Shown in pieces: positions 31,886-40,102 of a stretch of DNA of 40,102 nucleotides. The stretch comes from Verrucomicrobiota bacterium (GTDB lineage: Bacteria > Verrucomicrobiota > Verrucomicrobiia > Chthoniobacterales > JACTMZ01), in the NCBI GenBank assembly GCA_014584375.1, contig JACTMZ010000139.1:1-40102 (forward strand), written 5' to 3'. The translations under genes were made by a program, and so were the position numbers. How positions within the stretch are numbered: the first letter of the stretch is position 1; each line of letters opens with the position of its first letter. Under the pieces are notes generated by a model, which did no database searches, was not told the DNA's origin, and saw nothing but the letters and a program-made list of their open reading frames with translations.

Positions 31886-33061
31886 ATGACAAGAGCGATC
31901 ACAACCATTCTTATTCCGTCGGGCAAATTTTGCTTCGTCCTGATTTTATGGGGCGCACTCCTTGCCTTGGCTCCGGCTTCGGGGCAGGCGGAGATTGTTC
32001 GTTCCGAAGAAGCAGATTTTCGAATTGAAACCGTGGCCGAAGGACTGAATTCCCCCTGGGGAATGGTCAAACTCCCGGACGGACGCTTTCTTGTCACCGA
32101 GCGTCCCGGTCGGTTGCGCATCATTGAAAACGGCGTCTTGCTTCCGGAGCCGGTGGAGGGAATTCCGGAGGTTTGGGCTGTTGGCCAGGGCGGCTTGTTG
32201 GACATTCGACTTCATCCCGACCACACCCGCAACGGCTGGATCTACCTCGCGTTTTCCAAGCCTTCCGAAAAGGGCGCGCTCACCTCGGTGATTCGCGGAC
32301 GACTTAAGGGAAATCGCTTCGTGGATGTGGAAACCATTTTTGATCCGCCGCCGGAAGAGGCATCGAAGGCGGCGATCCATTTCGGATGCCGAATTGTTTT
32401 TGACGACAAAGGGCATGTCTTTTTTTCCATCGGAGATCGCGGTGATGTCACCACTCCGGCCAATCAGGCGCAGCGCCTCGACAACGTCAAAGGCAAGATT
32501 CACCGGCTTATGGACGATGGAAGCATTCCTGCGGACAACCCCTTCGTCACAACGGACGGAGCACGTCCGTCAATCTGGTCCTATGGCAATCGCAATCCGC
32601 AGGGCCTGGCCGTTCAGCCGGGAACCGGACTGCTCTGGGAGAGCGAACACGGGCCGAGGGGAGGGGATGAGCTCAACATCATTCAAAAGGGAAAAAACTA
32701 CGGTTGGCCGACGGTCACTGCCGGCATCAATTACAACGGTTCCCCGATCACCGAACGCACTTCGGCTCCGGGCATGGAAAATCCCGTGAAGCAGTGGACT
32801 CCATCCCCCGCTGTGTGCGGCATGGCGTTTTACACCGGCAATGCCTTTCCACGATGGAAGGGCAACCTTTTTGTAACGGCGCTGGCTCATGCCAAACTTT
32901 TTCGACTCAAACTCAATGGCTCCGCTGTCGAACATCAGGAGGAACTGCTTGCGAACACCGGACGGGTGCGCGACGTGCGATGCTTCGATGATGGCCACCT
33001 TTATGTGATCTACGATCAGGGGAAAATCGTCCGCCTCGTTCCGACAAAACAGGAGCATTGA
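31886..33061 (+). CDS. PQQ-dependent aldose sugar dehydrogenase-like protein
   Basis: A ~391-residue exported six-bladed beta-propeller of the glucose/sorbosone dehydrogenase family (YliI/Asd type), which oxidises aldoses in the periplasm with pyrroloquinoline quinone. From the ATG at 31886 a signal peptide runs through FCFVLILWGALLALAPASGQA. Family motifs are NSPWGMVKLPDGRFLVTER (~55), GQGGLLDIRLHPD with the conserved His, IWSYGNRNPQGLA and ESEHGPRGGDE. A TTG at 31844 would extend the N-terminus by 14 residues. No PQQ synthesis gene is seen here. It may be a separate transcript from the nag operon. Confidence 0.9.
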   Translation: MTRAITTILIPSGKFCFVLILWGALLALAPASGQAEIVRSEEADFRIETVAEGLNSPWGMVKLPDGRFLVTERPGRLRIIENGVLLPEPVEGIPEVWAVGQGGLLDIRLHPDHTRNGWIYLAFSKPSEKGALTSVIRGRLKGNRFVDVETIFDPPPEEASKAAIHFGCRIVFDDKGHVFFSIGDRGDVTTPANQAQRLDNVKGKIHRLMDDGSIPADNPFVTTDGARPSIWSYGNRNPQGLAVQPGTGLLWESEHGPRGGDELNIIQKGKNYGWPTVTAGINYNGSPITERTSAPGMENPVKQWTPSPAVCGMAFYTGNAFPRWKGNLFVTALAHAKLFRLKLNGSAVEHQEELLANTGRVRDVRCFDDGHLYVIYDQGKIVRLVPTKQEH

Positions 33062-33122
33062 ATGTCCCTGCTTTTGACGCTCGAAATCCGGCGGAAACAG
33101 CAGTAATTCTTGCCCGGTTTCA

Positions 33123-35519
33123 ATGAACGCTCCACATTCGGGGAAAAGGCACACCATCGCCGATCACGAGGGAATTTTATCCGTGGAATCGCAGGCGGAT
33201 GGAGAACGCGTCAACATTGCCTTTGATTCGCATAAAATTTCCGAAACCGAACTTCGTAAAATCACACGCGAGCATTTTTCTCCGGATATTCGCGCCACTT
33301 CCGACGGCATCCGGCGCTGTGTCATGCAACTGGACGGCGACGCCTGCGAGGCCGCCGCCGCAAAGCTCGAGCGGCGGATGGAAAAAACACCGGGCGTCCG
33401 GCGTGCGACGGCGACTTACATCGGGCGCGTGCTCTGCCTGACCTTTGACACTGCCGTTTCCTCAGAGGAAACAGTATTGCGCGATGCGCGTCTGGCCGGC
33501 GCGAAAATCCAGCCTTTGGATGACCGTCCACGCAGGCGCGGCGGAATATGGACGCAAATAGTGACGGGCGATCTCAACGAGGAAATTTTTTGCGCCCTGG
33601 CATTTGTTTTTCTTGTGTCCGGAGCCGTCGCCGAACACGCAGTGGGCAAAAGTACGATGGTCCTGTGGCTTTATGCCGGGGCTTATCTTTTTGGCGGACA
33701 GCACGGCGTTCGCTCCGCGATTGCGTCGCTGCGGGAGCGGACTTTGGATATTGATCTGCTGATGGTGCTGGCCGCTCTGGGGGCGGCGGCGGTGGGTGCG
33801 CCGTTTGAGGGGGCGCTTTTGCTTTTCCTTTTCAGCCTTTCACACATTCTGCAGCATCACGCGCTGCATCGCACCCAGCGGGCCATTGAATCACTGCTGA
33901 CCCTGCGTCCGGAAAACGCCCTGCGAAAGACGGCATCCGGTTTGGAGTTGGTTGCGATTGAATCCCTCGACGTCGGTGACACCATCGTTGTGCGTCCCGG
34001 CGAGTTGATGCCGGTGGACGGCATTGTGGTTGAAGGGCGCGGCGGTGTGGATGAATCCAGTCTCACGGGGGAATCCATGCCGGCTTGGAAGGAGCCCGGT
34101 GCGCCGGTGTTTGCGGGAACGGTGAATCAATCCGGCGGGTTGGAAATTCACACGGTCAAAAAATCGGAGGATTCGACGCTGGCCAAAATGGTTCGACTTG
34201 TGGCCGAAGCCCAGGCGGAAAAATCCGGGACGCAGCACTTCCTTGAAAAAGCCGAGCAAACCTACGCCGCCATTGTCATCGCCTTCACCATCGCCGTTTT
34301 TTTGATTCCATGGATTTTTTGGGGGGAATCCTTTGATGCCGCATTTTATCGGGCCATGACCCTGATGGTCGTCGCATCGCCCTGCGCCCTCATCATCAGC
34401 ACTCCGGCCACGGTTCTCTCCGCCATCGGCGGCGCCGCACGCCGTGGCATCCTTGTCAAAGGCGGACGTCACCTCGAAACCGCCGCACGCATCAACATCG
34501 TCTGCTTCGACAAAACGGGAACACTCACCGTCGGACGTCCGCAAGTCACCGATATTTTGACGCCGGGCGGACGGCATTTGTCCGGTGATGGCAATCCAAC
34601 AGGCGAAGCGGCGCGCGTTTTAAAAATTTGCGCCGCGATGGAAATGAAATCCGAGCACCCGCTGGCGGCGGCCATTGTGGCGGCTGCGGATGACGCCGGA
34701 TTGGAGACGCCCGTCGCCACGGCGTTTCAGTCGTTGACGGGCAAGGGGGCCGAGGCTGAGGTTGAAGGCGCGCGCCACATCGTCGGAAGCGGACGCCTTT
34801 TTGGCGAGTTGTCAGCGGGCGGAATGGAAGTTTTTGCGTCCGATGTTGCAAAACTTCAGGAACGCGGAAAGACCTGCGTTTACTTGGGGGTGCGAACCTC
34901 CGGCGGAGACGTTCGCGTTCTTGCCGTGTTTGCGCTGGCTGACACCATTCGCCCCGAAGCGCGTCAAATCGCCGGGCGCCTGCATGCCCTGGGAGTCAAA
35001 AAGGTCGTCATGCTTACGGGTGATCAGCATGCGGTCGCGGCGGCGATTGCGGAGGAGGCGGGAATTGACGAATATCGTGCGGAACTTTTGCCCGCTGACA
35101 AAGTGCGCTGCATCCGGCGGCTTAAGGAAGAGGGGGTGGTTCTGATGATTGGCGACGGAATCAACGACGCTCCGGCTCTTGCCGCCGCCAATCTCGGCGT
35201 CGCCATGGGTGCGGCGGGATCGGACATTGCCATGGAAACTGCTGATGTCGTCCTTATGGGCGACCGACTGGAAAACATCGCCATTCTTGTCGGCATGGCG
35301 CGCCATGCAAAGCGCGTGCTTGTTCAAAACCTGACCTTTGCCTCGGGAGTGATTCTGCTTCTCGTGGCGGCGGCCCTTGGCCTGGCCCTTCCACTGCCCG
35401 CCGGCGTCGTGGGGCACGAGGGAAGTACGGTGCTTGTCTGCCTCAATGGGCTGCGACTTCTCGGCTATCGTCCGAAAAAATCAGCAAACGCCGCTTCAAC
35501 GAAAAAAAATCAGCCGTAA
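33123..35519 (+). CDS. P1B-type heavy metal ATPase, P1B-4-like
   Basis: A 798-residue cation-exporting ATPase. It has TGES (~318), the metal-site motif SPCALI in the sixth helix region, DKTGTLT (phosphorylated Asp463), SEHPLA and GDGINDAPAL. The last helix has HEGSTVLVCLNGLRLL. SPC together with HEG-x-T is the signature of the P1B-4 group (CoaT, CtpD, PfeT), which moves Co, Fe or Zn, rather than of ZntA. The N-terminal ~130 residues keep an HMA-like fold (IRRCVMQLDGDACEAAA) but lack the CxxC metal site. The start at 33123 is 61 bases after the dehydrogenase stop. No metal regulator is adjacent. Substrate: Co, Fe or Zn, undecided. Confidence 0.92.
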   Translation: MNAPHSGKRHTIADHEGILSVESQADGERVNIAFDSHKISETELRKITREHFSPDIRATSDGIRRCVMQLDGDACEAAAAKLERRMEKTPGVRRATATYIGRVLCLTFDTAVSSEETVLRDARLAGAKIQPLDDRPRRRGGIWTQIVTGDLNEEIFCALAFVFLVSGAVAEHAVGKSTMVLWLYAGAYLFGGQHGVRSAIASLRERTLDIDLLMVLAALGAAAVGAPFEGALLLFLFSLSHILQHHALHRTQRAIESLLTLRPENALRKTASGLELVAIESLDVGDTIVVRPGELMPVDGIVVEGRGGVDESSLTGESMPAWKEPGAPVFAGTVNQSGGLEIHTVKKSEDSTLAKMVRLVAEAQAEKSGTQHFLEKAEQTYAAIVIAFTIAVFLIPWIFWGESFDAAFYRAMTLMVVASPCALIISTPATVLSAIGGAARRGILVKGGRHLETAARINIVCFDKTGTLTVGRPQVTDILTPGGRHLSGDGNPTGEAARVLKICAAMEMKSEHPLAAAIVAAADDAGLETPVATAFQSLTGKGAEAEVEGARHIVGSGRLFGELSAGGMEVFASDVAKLQERGKTCVYLGVRTSGGDVRVLAVFALADTIRPEARQIAGRLHALGVKKVVMLTGDQHAVAAAIAEEAGIDEYRAELLPADKVRCIRRLKEEGVVLMIGDGINDAPALAAANLGVAMGAAGSDIAMETADVVLMGDRLENIAILVGMARHAKRVLVQNLTFASGVILLLVAAALGLALPLPAGVVGHEGSTVLVCLNGLRLLGYRPKKSANAASTKKNQP

Positions 35520-35584
35520 TCATCCCGCGTTGTCATCCGTCGCCGGGCACGCTAAACACTTTGCGATCAACCTTCCTCCTGTTC

Positions 35585-36211
35585 ATGAGCAAATATCAAA
35601 CCTACCTCATTTTCGGTGCGCCTGGCAGCGGCAAGGGAACGCAAGGGCGGGCGATCGGCACCATTCCAGGCTACTACCATTTTGCCTGCGGCGATGTTTT
35701 TCGTTCCCTGGATTTAAAAACACCACTGGGGCAGAAGTTTTTGGAGTACTCAAGCCGGGGTGAACTTGTTCCCGATGAAATCACCATCCAACTTTGGAAA
35801 ATCCGAATGGATTTGCTGGTGGAGGCGCACACATTTGATCCAGACAATCATTTTCTCATTCTCGACGGAATTCCCCGCAACGTGCGTCAGGCGCAAATGC
35901 TGGAAGACACCATCAGCGTGCGACGCGTCGTGCATTTGTCATGTCCCGATCGCAGCAAACTCGCCCACCGTCTCAGAAAACGCGCCCTTCGCGACAATCG
36001 TTTTGACGATGCCAATGAGACGGTGATCAAACACCGCCTGGAAACATACGATCAGGAATCCCTCCCGGTTTTGAAGCATTACGGCGACAAACTCGTCACG
36101 CGGTTCGATGCCACACAGCCGGCGATCGTCGTTTTGTCGCAAATCACCTCCTTGCTGGTTGAGGATCGCGCGGCGATGGCCGCCGAGGGGAATTTCCCGG
36201 TTCAGGCATGA
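35585..36211 (+). CDS. adk: Adenylate kinase
   Basis: A 208-residue nucleoside monophosphate kinase (ATP + AMP = 2 ADP). P-loop GAPGSGKGTQ (~10-19), AMP-binding DGIPRNVRQA (~96-105) and the short LID segment RKRALRDNRFDD (~132-143) are clear. The zinc-binding LID insert is absent. The ATG at 35585 (MSKYQTY) is preferred; an ATG 24 bases upstream lies in a poor context. A C-terminal extension of ~25 residues ends in PVQA. The last four bases overlap the small zinc-ribbon gene as ATGA, giving translational coupling with it and with fmt. Confidence 0.92.
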   Translation: MSKYQTYLIFGAPGSGKGTQGRAIGTIPGYYHFACGDVFRSLDLKTPLGQKFLEYSSRGELVPDEITIQLWKIRMDLLVEAHTFDPDNHFLILDGIPRNVRQAQMLEDTISVRRVVHLSCPDRSKLAHRLRKRALRDNRFDDANETVIKHRLETYDQESLPVLKHYGDKLVTRFDATQPAIVVLSQITSLLVEDRAAMAAEGNFPVQA

Positions 36212-36432
36212 GCAGACAGTTTGAAAATTTGCGCGCCAGCAGTTTGTACTGCCGTCGGTGCGGCAAAGCCATGCCGGTGAGGGAAAGGCTGCTTCTTATT
36301 TTGCCGGACAAGGAAATTTACGACTATCGCTGCACGGTCTGTGCCGACTCCCTCGGTCAGCGTGAAGTCGGCGCGGGAGAACTTGCGCGGCATCGTCTCG
36401 TTTCCGGACTTACCGGAAAGCCGCTGCGATGA
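36208..36432 (+). CDS. Small Zn-ribbon protein between adk and fmt
   Basis: A 74-residue cytoplasmic protein with two CxxC pairs: CRRCGK (~15-20) and CTVC (~42-45), 26 residues apart, as in a zinc ribbon. I do not recognise the family. It overlaps adk by 4 nt upstream and fmt by 4 nt downstream (ATGA in both cases), so the three genes are translated as a coupled set. The coupling to the initiator-tRNA enzyme suggests a ribosome- or translation-linked role, but this is inference. Codon use is like its neighbours, and there is no signal peptide or membrane segment. Confidence 0.8.
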   Translation: MSRQFENLRASSLYCRRCGKAMPVRERLLLILPDKEIYDYRCTVCADSLGQREVGAGELARHRLVSGLTGKPLR

Positions 36433-37349
36433 ATGTCGTTTATTTCGGAAGTGGTGACATCGGATTGCCGTCGCTTCGCCTGCTATTGAACAATCCGGCT
36501 GTCAATCTGCTCGCCGTGGTCACGCAGCCTGACCGACCGTCCGGTCGCGGCCTCGAAGTCCGCCCTTCAAACATCAAAAAACTCGCGCTTTCGCATAACG
36601 TCGCCGTATTGCAGCCGAAAAAAATCAAAGCTGCGGAGGCGATGGCAGACATCGCCGCCCTGAATCCCGATTTGATCGTGGTCATGGCTTACGGACAAAT
36701 TTTGCCACGCAGCATTCTGGACATTGCCCGTTTTGGTGCACTCAATTTGCACGCGTCCCTGCTGCCGCGACATCGTGGGGCGGCGCCGGTGAATGCGGCA
36801 ATTCTCGCCGGAGACCGCATGGGAGGAATTACGGTCATGTGGATGGATGAAGGCCTTGATACCGGCGACATTTTGCTTCAGCAAACCCTCAATTTGGCTT
36901 CCGACGAAACTGCGGGCACCCTGCACGACCGGCTTGCCGAATTGGCTCCCGATGCTCTGAATCAGGCATTGGAACGCATCAGAACCGGCGATGCGCCGCG
37001 CATCAGACAGGATGAAAAACTCGCCACTTACGCGCCAAAATTGGATCGAAGTTCGGGACGAATTGACTGGAGTTTGGACGCGGTGGAAATCGAACGCCGC
37101 ATTCGGGCTTTTCATCCCTGGCCCGGCTCCACTGCGGAATTTACGCTGGCGGATGGCGGGACGGTTGCGGTGAAAATTCACAAGGCTGTCGCCGAGGAAG
37201 GCGTGGCAGAGCGTGGAAATATTTTGGAAGATTTGCGAGTCGGTTGCGGCGACGGCCTGTTGCGCATCCTCGAATTGCAGCCATCCGGCGGAAAAAAAAT
37301 GGATGCCTCATCATTTTTGCGCGGGCGTCCAGTGATCCATGCCCGGTGA
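36429..37349 (+). CDS. fmt: Methionyl-tRNA formyltransferase
   Basis: A 306-residue cytoplasmic enzyme that formylates initiator Met-tRNA with 10-formyl-tetrahydrofolate. The N-terminal Rossmann domain has YFGSGDIG (~5-12), VTQPDRPSGRG (~32-42) and the catalytic NLHASLLPRHRGAAP stretch (Asn, His) followed by DEGLDTGDIL with the catalytic Asp. The C-terminal OB-like domain starts near 205 (APKLDRSSGRIDW). The ATG overlaps the stop of the zinc-ribbon gene. The usual partner def (peptide deformylase) is absent here. A hairpin straddles the stop codon. Confidence 0.96.
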   Translation: MNVVYFGSGDIGLPSLRLLLNNPAVNLLAVVTQPDRPSGRGLEVRPSNIKKLALSHNVAVLQPKKIKAAEAMADIAALNPDLIVVMAYGQILPRSILDIARFGALNLHASLLPRHRGAAPVNAAILAGDRMGGITVMWMDEGLDTGDILLQQTLNLASDETAGTLHDRLAELAPDALNQALERIRTGDAPRIRQDEKLATYAPKLDRSSGRIDWSLDAVEIERRIRAFHPWPGSTAEFTLADGGTVAVKIHKAVAEEGVAERGNILEDLRVGCGDGLLRILELQPSGGKKMDASSFLRGRPVIHAR

Positions 37350-37357
37350 CGGGCATG
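37338..37357 (+). terminator. Hairpin at the fmt stop
   Basis: CATGCCCG (37338-37345) and CGGGCATG (37350-37357) form a perfect 8-bp stem with loop GTGA, a GNRA-type tetraloop that contains the stop codon. A weak T-run (TGTTTGG) follows. Because the next gene starts 70 bases later, this may be an intrinsic terminator or an mRNA-stability element. Confidence 0.5.
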
Positions 37358-37419
37358 CGGTGTTTGGCCTTTCAAACAAGAACGACGACAGGTCATTATC
37401 TTGATGTTTTGAAATCGCA

Positions 37420-39300
37420 ATGAAACCTCTTTCTCCCCAGGAATGGACGCGCATTGTTCGTCCCGGCGGACGGGTGTTCATCGGCGGTGGCGCTTCGGTT
37501 CCCTTCGCCTTGGTGGAGTCATTTCTTTCCGCAGCCGACAGCTACAAGGATGTGGAAATCGTCCATATTTACGGATTGGGGGATTCGCCGTGGATTGATC
37601 CGAAATATGACGGCATTATTCGCACCAACTCGTTTTTTTTGACACGCCGTTTGCGTGAGGCCGTGGAGCGCGGTCAGGCGGACTACACGCCCTGTCCGCT
37701 TTCCGAAATCGCCTCGCTGTTCCGCAGAGGCCCGCTGCCATTGGATGTGGCGCTCATCCAAGTGAGTCCGCCCGATGCCGATGGATATTGTTCGCTGGGA
37801 GTCAGTGTGGATGTCGTGCGTTCCGCCGCAGACCACGCCCGCACAGTGGTGGCGCAAATCAATTCCAAAATGCCCAAAACCTGCGGCGATTCCAAAATTT
37901 CCGTCCGCAAAATCGCCCACTATATTGAATGCAGCGCCGACCTTCCCGAGGCCGAAGCGGCGGAAACCGATGAACGTCACATCCGAATCGGACGCTATGC
38001 CGCGCAATTGATTGAGGACGGGGCGACGATCCAACTTGGGCTGGGCAACACACCGCAGGCCGTGGCGCGCGCCCTTAAAAAACACCGGCATCTTGGCATT
38101 CACAGCGGATTGTTTAACGACGCGTTGATGGAGTTGGTAAAATGTGGCGCAGCGGACGGCTCAATGAAGTCGTTTCATCCCGGGAAAATCATTGCCAGCC
38201 ACATTGTGGGAAGCCGCAAACTTTACAAATTTGTGGATCGCAACGAAGCCTTTGAGATGCGCCCGAGCGAGTGGGTTTACGATCCCGTCCGCATCGCCCG
38301 CAACAATCGAATGACATCCATCAACGGAGCACGGGAAATTGATCTCACCGGGCAGGTTGTCCGAGACTCCAGCGGACATCGCTTTTACGGCGGCATTGGG
38401 GCGTTGCAGGATTTTGTTCGCGGCGCGGGACGAAGCAAGGGCGGGCGTCCGATCATCGTTCTGACCTCGACCTGCGACGAGGGCATTCATTCACGGATTG
38501 TCGCGGATCTTCAGGCCGGCAGCGGGGTCAGCACCGGGCGCGGTGATGTACATTATGTGGTGACTGAATTCGGCGTGGCTGCATTGCATGGGCGCAGCAT
38601 TCGCGAACGCGTGGCGCGCCTGGTGGAAATTGCCCATCCCACCCATCGGGAAAAACTTCTGGCGGGCGCAAGAACGCGGGGATGGTTGCCAAAATTTTTC
38701 ACGATGCCGCCGGCTGTCACGGCGATCACCGGAGGAAACGTGGAAAGCGCCTGGATCAAATTTCACAAAAAGCGCTTTTTATTGCGACCCCTGTTTCCCA
38801 GCGACATGTGGAAAATACAGGAATTCTTCTACACACATGATGAAGAGACCGTGCGTTTGCGCTACGGATATCAACGCAATCGCATGACAGGAGAATCGGC
38901 ATACAAACTGGCGGCGGTTGATCAGCGCCGGGATCTTGCGTTTGGATTGTTCGAGGAGGCGCATGAGCAGGAGGAATTGCGTGCGATTGGACGTTATTAC
39001 CTTGATCCCGGAGGCAAATCCGCCGAAGTGGCCTTCGTGGTGCATGAGGATTCCCGCAAACTCGGCATGGCGGGATTTCTTTTGGGAAAGCTCGCGCAGA
39101 TCGCCCGCACGCGCGGGATCACCCATTTCTGGGCAAGCGTGCTTCCGGAAAACCGGGCGATGAAGAACCTTTTTCTTGCGGTCGGCGGACGCAATGTGTC
39201 GGACGACGGCGGAGAGGAGGAAATTCACGTTCCCCTGGAGGGAATATTGCGGTTGCGTCCGCAATTTTTAAAACGGAAACGAATTGTCGGCGACGAATGA
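37420..39300 (+). CDS. Acetyl-CoA hydrolase/transferase fused to a GNAT domain
   Basis: A 626-residue fusion. Residues ~1-430 are an acetyl-CoA hydrolase/CoA-transferase of the acetate:CoA group: GGGASVPFAL, LGLGNTPQAVA (~207), INGAREIDLTGQV with the likely CoA-ester Glu at 306, FYGGIGALQDFVRGA and STGRGDVHYVVTEFGVA (~365). Residues ~449-615 are a GNAT domain with the acetyl-CoA loop RKLGMAGFLLG (~543) and ITHFWASVLPENRAM. The first part can exchange or cleave acyl-CoA; the second may acetylate lysine on a protein, possibly with acetyl-CoA from the same chain. The start at 37420 follows fmt by 70 bases. The stop overlaps the deacetylase start (ATGA). Fusions of this kind are known from other bacteria; the role is open. 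Confidence 0.9.
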   Translation: MKPLSPQEWTRIVRPGGRVFIGGGASVPFALVESFLSAADSYKDVEIVHIYGLGDSPWIDPKYDGIIRTNSFFLTRRLREAVERGQADYTPCPLSEIASLFRRGPLPLDVALIQVSPPDADGYCSLGVSVDVVRSAADHARTVVAQINSKMPKTCGDSKISVRKIAHYIECSADLPEAEAAETDERHIRIGRYAAQLIEDGATIQLGLGNTPQAVARALKKHRHLGIHSGLFNDALMELVKCGAADGSMKSFHPGKIIASHIVGSRKLYKFVDRNEAFEMRPSEWVYDPVRIARNNRMTSINGAREIDLTGQVVRDSSGHRFYGGIGALQDFVRGAGRSKGGRPIIVLTSTCDEGIHSRIVADLQAGSGVSTGRGDVHYVVTEFGVAALHGRSIRERVARLVEIAHPTHREKLLAGARTRGWLPKFFTMPPAVTAITGGNVESAWIKFHKKRFLLRPLFPSDMWKIQEFFYTHDEETVRLRYGYQRNRMTGESAYKLAAVDQRRDLAFGLFEEAHEQEELRAIGRYYLDPGGKSAEVAFVVHEDSRKLGMAGFLLGKLAQIARTRGITHFWASVLPENRAMKNLFLAVGGRNVSDDGGEEEIHVPLEGILRLRPQFLKRKRIVGDE

Positions 39301-40102
39301 AGCGGGAAGGGAAACGCAGAATTGGCATTCATTATGACGCCCGATACGAGCGGCATGATACCGGGCCGTTCCATCCCGAGTCCGTCGAACGTTATCGGGC
39401 CTTGACCGCCGCGCTGGAGGATTTGCCGGAATCCTTCGTTAAAATCCCCGGGCGTGTTGCCACGGCGGAGGAAATTAAGCTGGCGCATGCTCCGTGGTAT
39501 TTCGACATCGTTCGCCAGGACACGGAAAACTTTGCCGAACAACTTCGCACCGGTGACACCATGATTTGCTCGGAGAGCTGCGATGTGGCACTGGAGGCTT
39601 GCGGCGCCGTGCTGAACGCCGTTGATTTCGTCATGCGCGGAGAATTGGACTCCGCGTTTTGCGCCGTACGTCCGCCGGGACATCATGCGACATCCGAGCG
39701 CGGCATGGGTTTTTGTATTTTTAATAATGTGGCGGTCGCCGCCAAACACCTTCAAAAAAAGCACGACGTCAAACGGGTCGCCATCGTGGATTGGGATGTT
39801 CACCATGGCAATGGCACGGAGGCGATTTTTTTGGAGGATCCCAATGTTCTCTATATTTCGCTGCACGAGCAGGGAATCTATCCGTTTACGGGCGGGGAAA
39901 ATGAGGTCGGCAAGGGAGCGGGCAAGGGGACAACGTTGAATATTCCGCTGGCGAAAAATTCCGATGGCGATGCGGCCCTGCTTGCCTGGGATGAAAAAAT
40001 CACTCCGGCGATTGACGCCTTTCAACCCGCGTTTTTGCTGATTTCCGCAGGATTCGACGCTCGTGAACATGATCCGGTCGGCGATTTGCGCTGGAAGGAT
40101 GA
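39297..40102 (+). CDS. Histone deacetylase family protein (AcuC-like), 3' partial
   Basis: The frame runs to the right edge; at least 268 residues are present. Class II HDAC-type motifs are clear: HYDARYERHD (~12-21) and HPESVERY, GHHATSERGMGF (His129/130), VDWDVHHGNGT (zinc ligands Asp167 and His169) and SAGFDAREHDP (zinc ligand Asp254). Such enzymes remove acetyl groups from lysine (AcuC of Bacillus reactivates acetyl-CoA synthetase) or from polyamines. The ATG overlaps the stop of the CoA-transferase/GNAT gene as ATGA, which points to translational coupling and opposing acetylation roles. The C-terminal loop and rest of the enzyme lie outside the window. Confidence 0.93.
   Translation, partial: MKREGKRRIGIHYDARYERHDTGPFHPESVERYRALTAALEDLPESFVKIPGRVATAEEIKLAHAPWYFDIVRQDTENFAEQLRTGDTMICSESCDVALEACGAVLNAVDFVMRGELDSAFCAVRPPGHHATSERGMGFCIFNNVAVAAKHLQKKHDVKRVAIVDWDVHHGNGTEAIFLEDPNVLYISLHEQGIYPFTGGENEVGKGAGKGTTLNIPLAKNSDGDAALLAWDEKITPAIDAFQPAFLLISAGFDAREHDPVGDLRWKD

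Overview
The window (about 57% G+C by eye) looks like chromosomal DNA of a Verrucomicrobiota-type bacterium or a close PVC relative. Supporting signs are a PEP-CTERM sorted protein, a pseudopilin with a C-terminal His/Asp-Gly motif beside polysaccharide-degrading enzymes, heparinase-like and alginate-lyase-like enzymes, many Gfo/Idh/MocA oxidoreductases, and very few recognisable Shine-Dalgarno sequences. The phylum is an inference from gene content; there is no rRNA in the window. I found no tRNA, rRNA, CRISPR array, insertion sequence or phage gene. Genes are densely packed and no gene-free stretch reaches 300 bases.

Layout. 1-7.1 kb is housekeeping: the 3' part of a cysteine-peptidase-like gene, dnaE, a convergent slyD/Cys-cluster pair, and a membrane fatty acid desaturase. 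7.1-22.8 kb is a carbohydrate-utilisation region built around a divergent gap at about 16.75 kb. Leftward run a GH20-like hexosaminidase, a LacI-type regulator, a PEP-CTERM protein, a Gfo/Idh/MocA oxidoreductase, a two-domain GNAT protein, a LamG-like protein and a GH-A clan glycosidase. Rightward run a second LamG-like protein, a pseudopilin, a heparinase II/III-type lyase, a PL5-type lyase and an MFS sugar transporter. A good 18-bp operator-like palindrome lies against a candidate promoter of the PEP-CTERM gene. 22.8-24.9 kb is a lower-GC patch with 6-phosphogluconolactonase and a divergent HxlR regulator/thioredoxin-like pair sharing a 20-bp palindrome. 24.9-28 kb holds an alpha/beta hydrolase and an orphan GspE/PilB ATPase ending in a strong terminator. 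28.1-31.8 kb is an amino-sugar operon (nagB, a minimal nagA, a Gfo/Idh/MocA oxidoreductase, an SGNH esterase) behind a palindromic promoter region. 31.8-35.5 kb holds a secreted sugar dehydrogenase and a P1B-4-like metal ATPase. 35.6-40.1 kb is a tightly coupled run: adenylate kinase, a small Zn-ribbon protein, fmt, an acetyl-CoA hydrolase/transferase-GNAT fusion, and a histone-deacetylase-family enzyme that runs off the end.

How the genes may work together. GH20-like enzyme, uronate-polysaccharide lyases, MFS importer and the nag operon together suggest degradation of a glycan containing amino sugars and uronic acids, such as a glycosaminoglycan or algal/mucus polymer. The two regulons have different palindromes and may be controlled separately. 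At the right end, an acetyl-CoA-handling acetyltransferase overlaps a deacetylase gene by 4 nt, which resembles a rewired version of the Bacillus acuA/acuC acetylation switch. I regard that as the most interesting system in the window.
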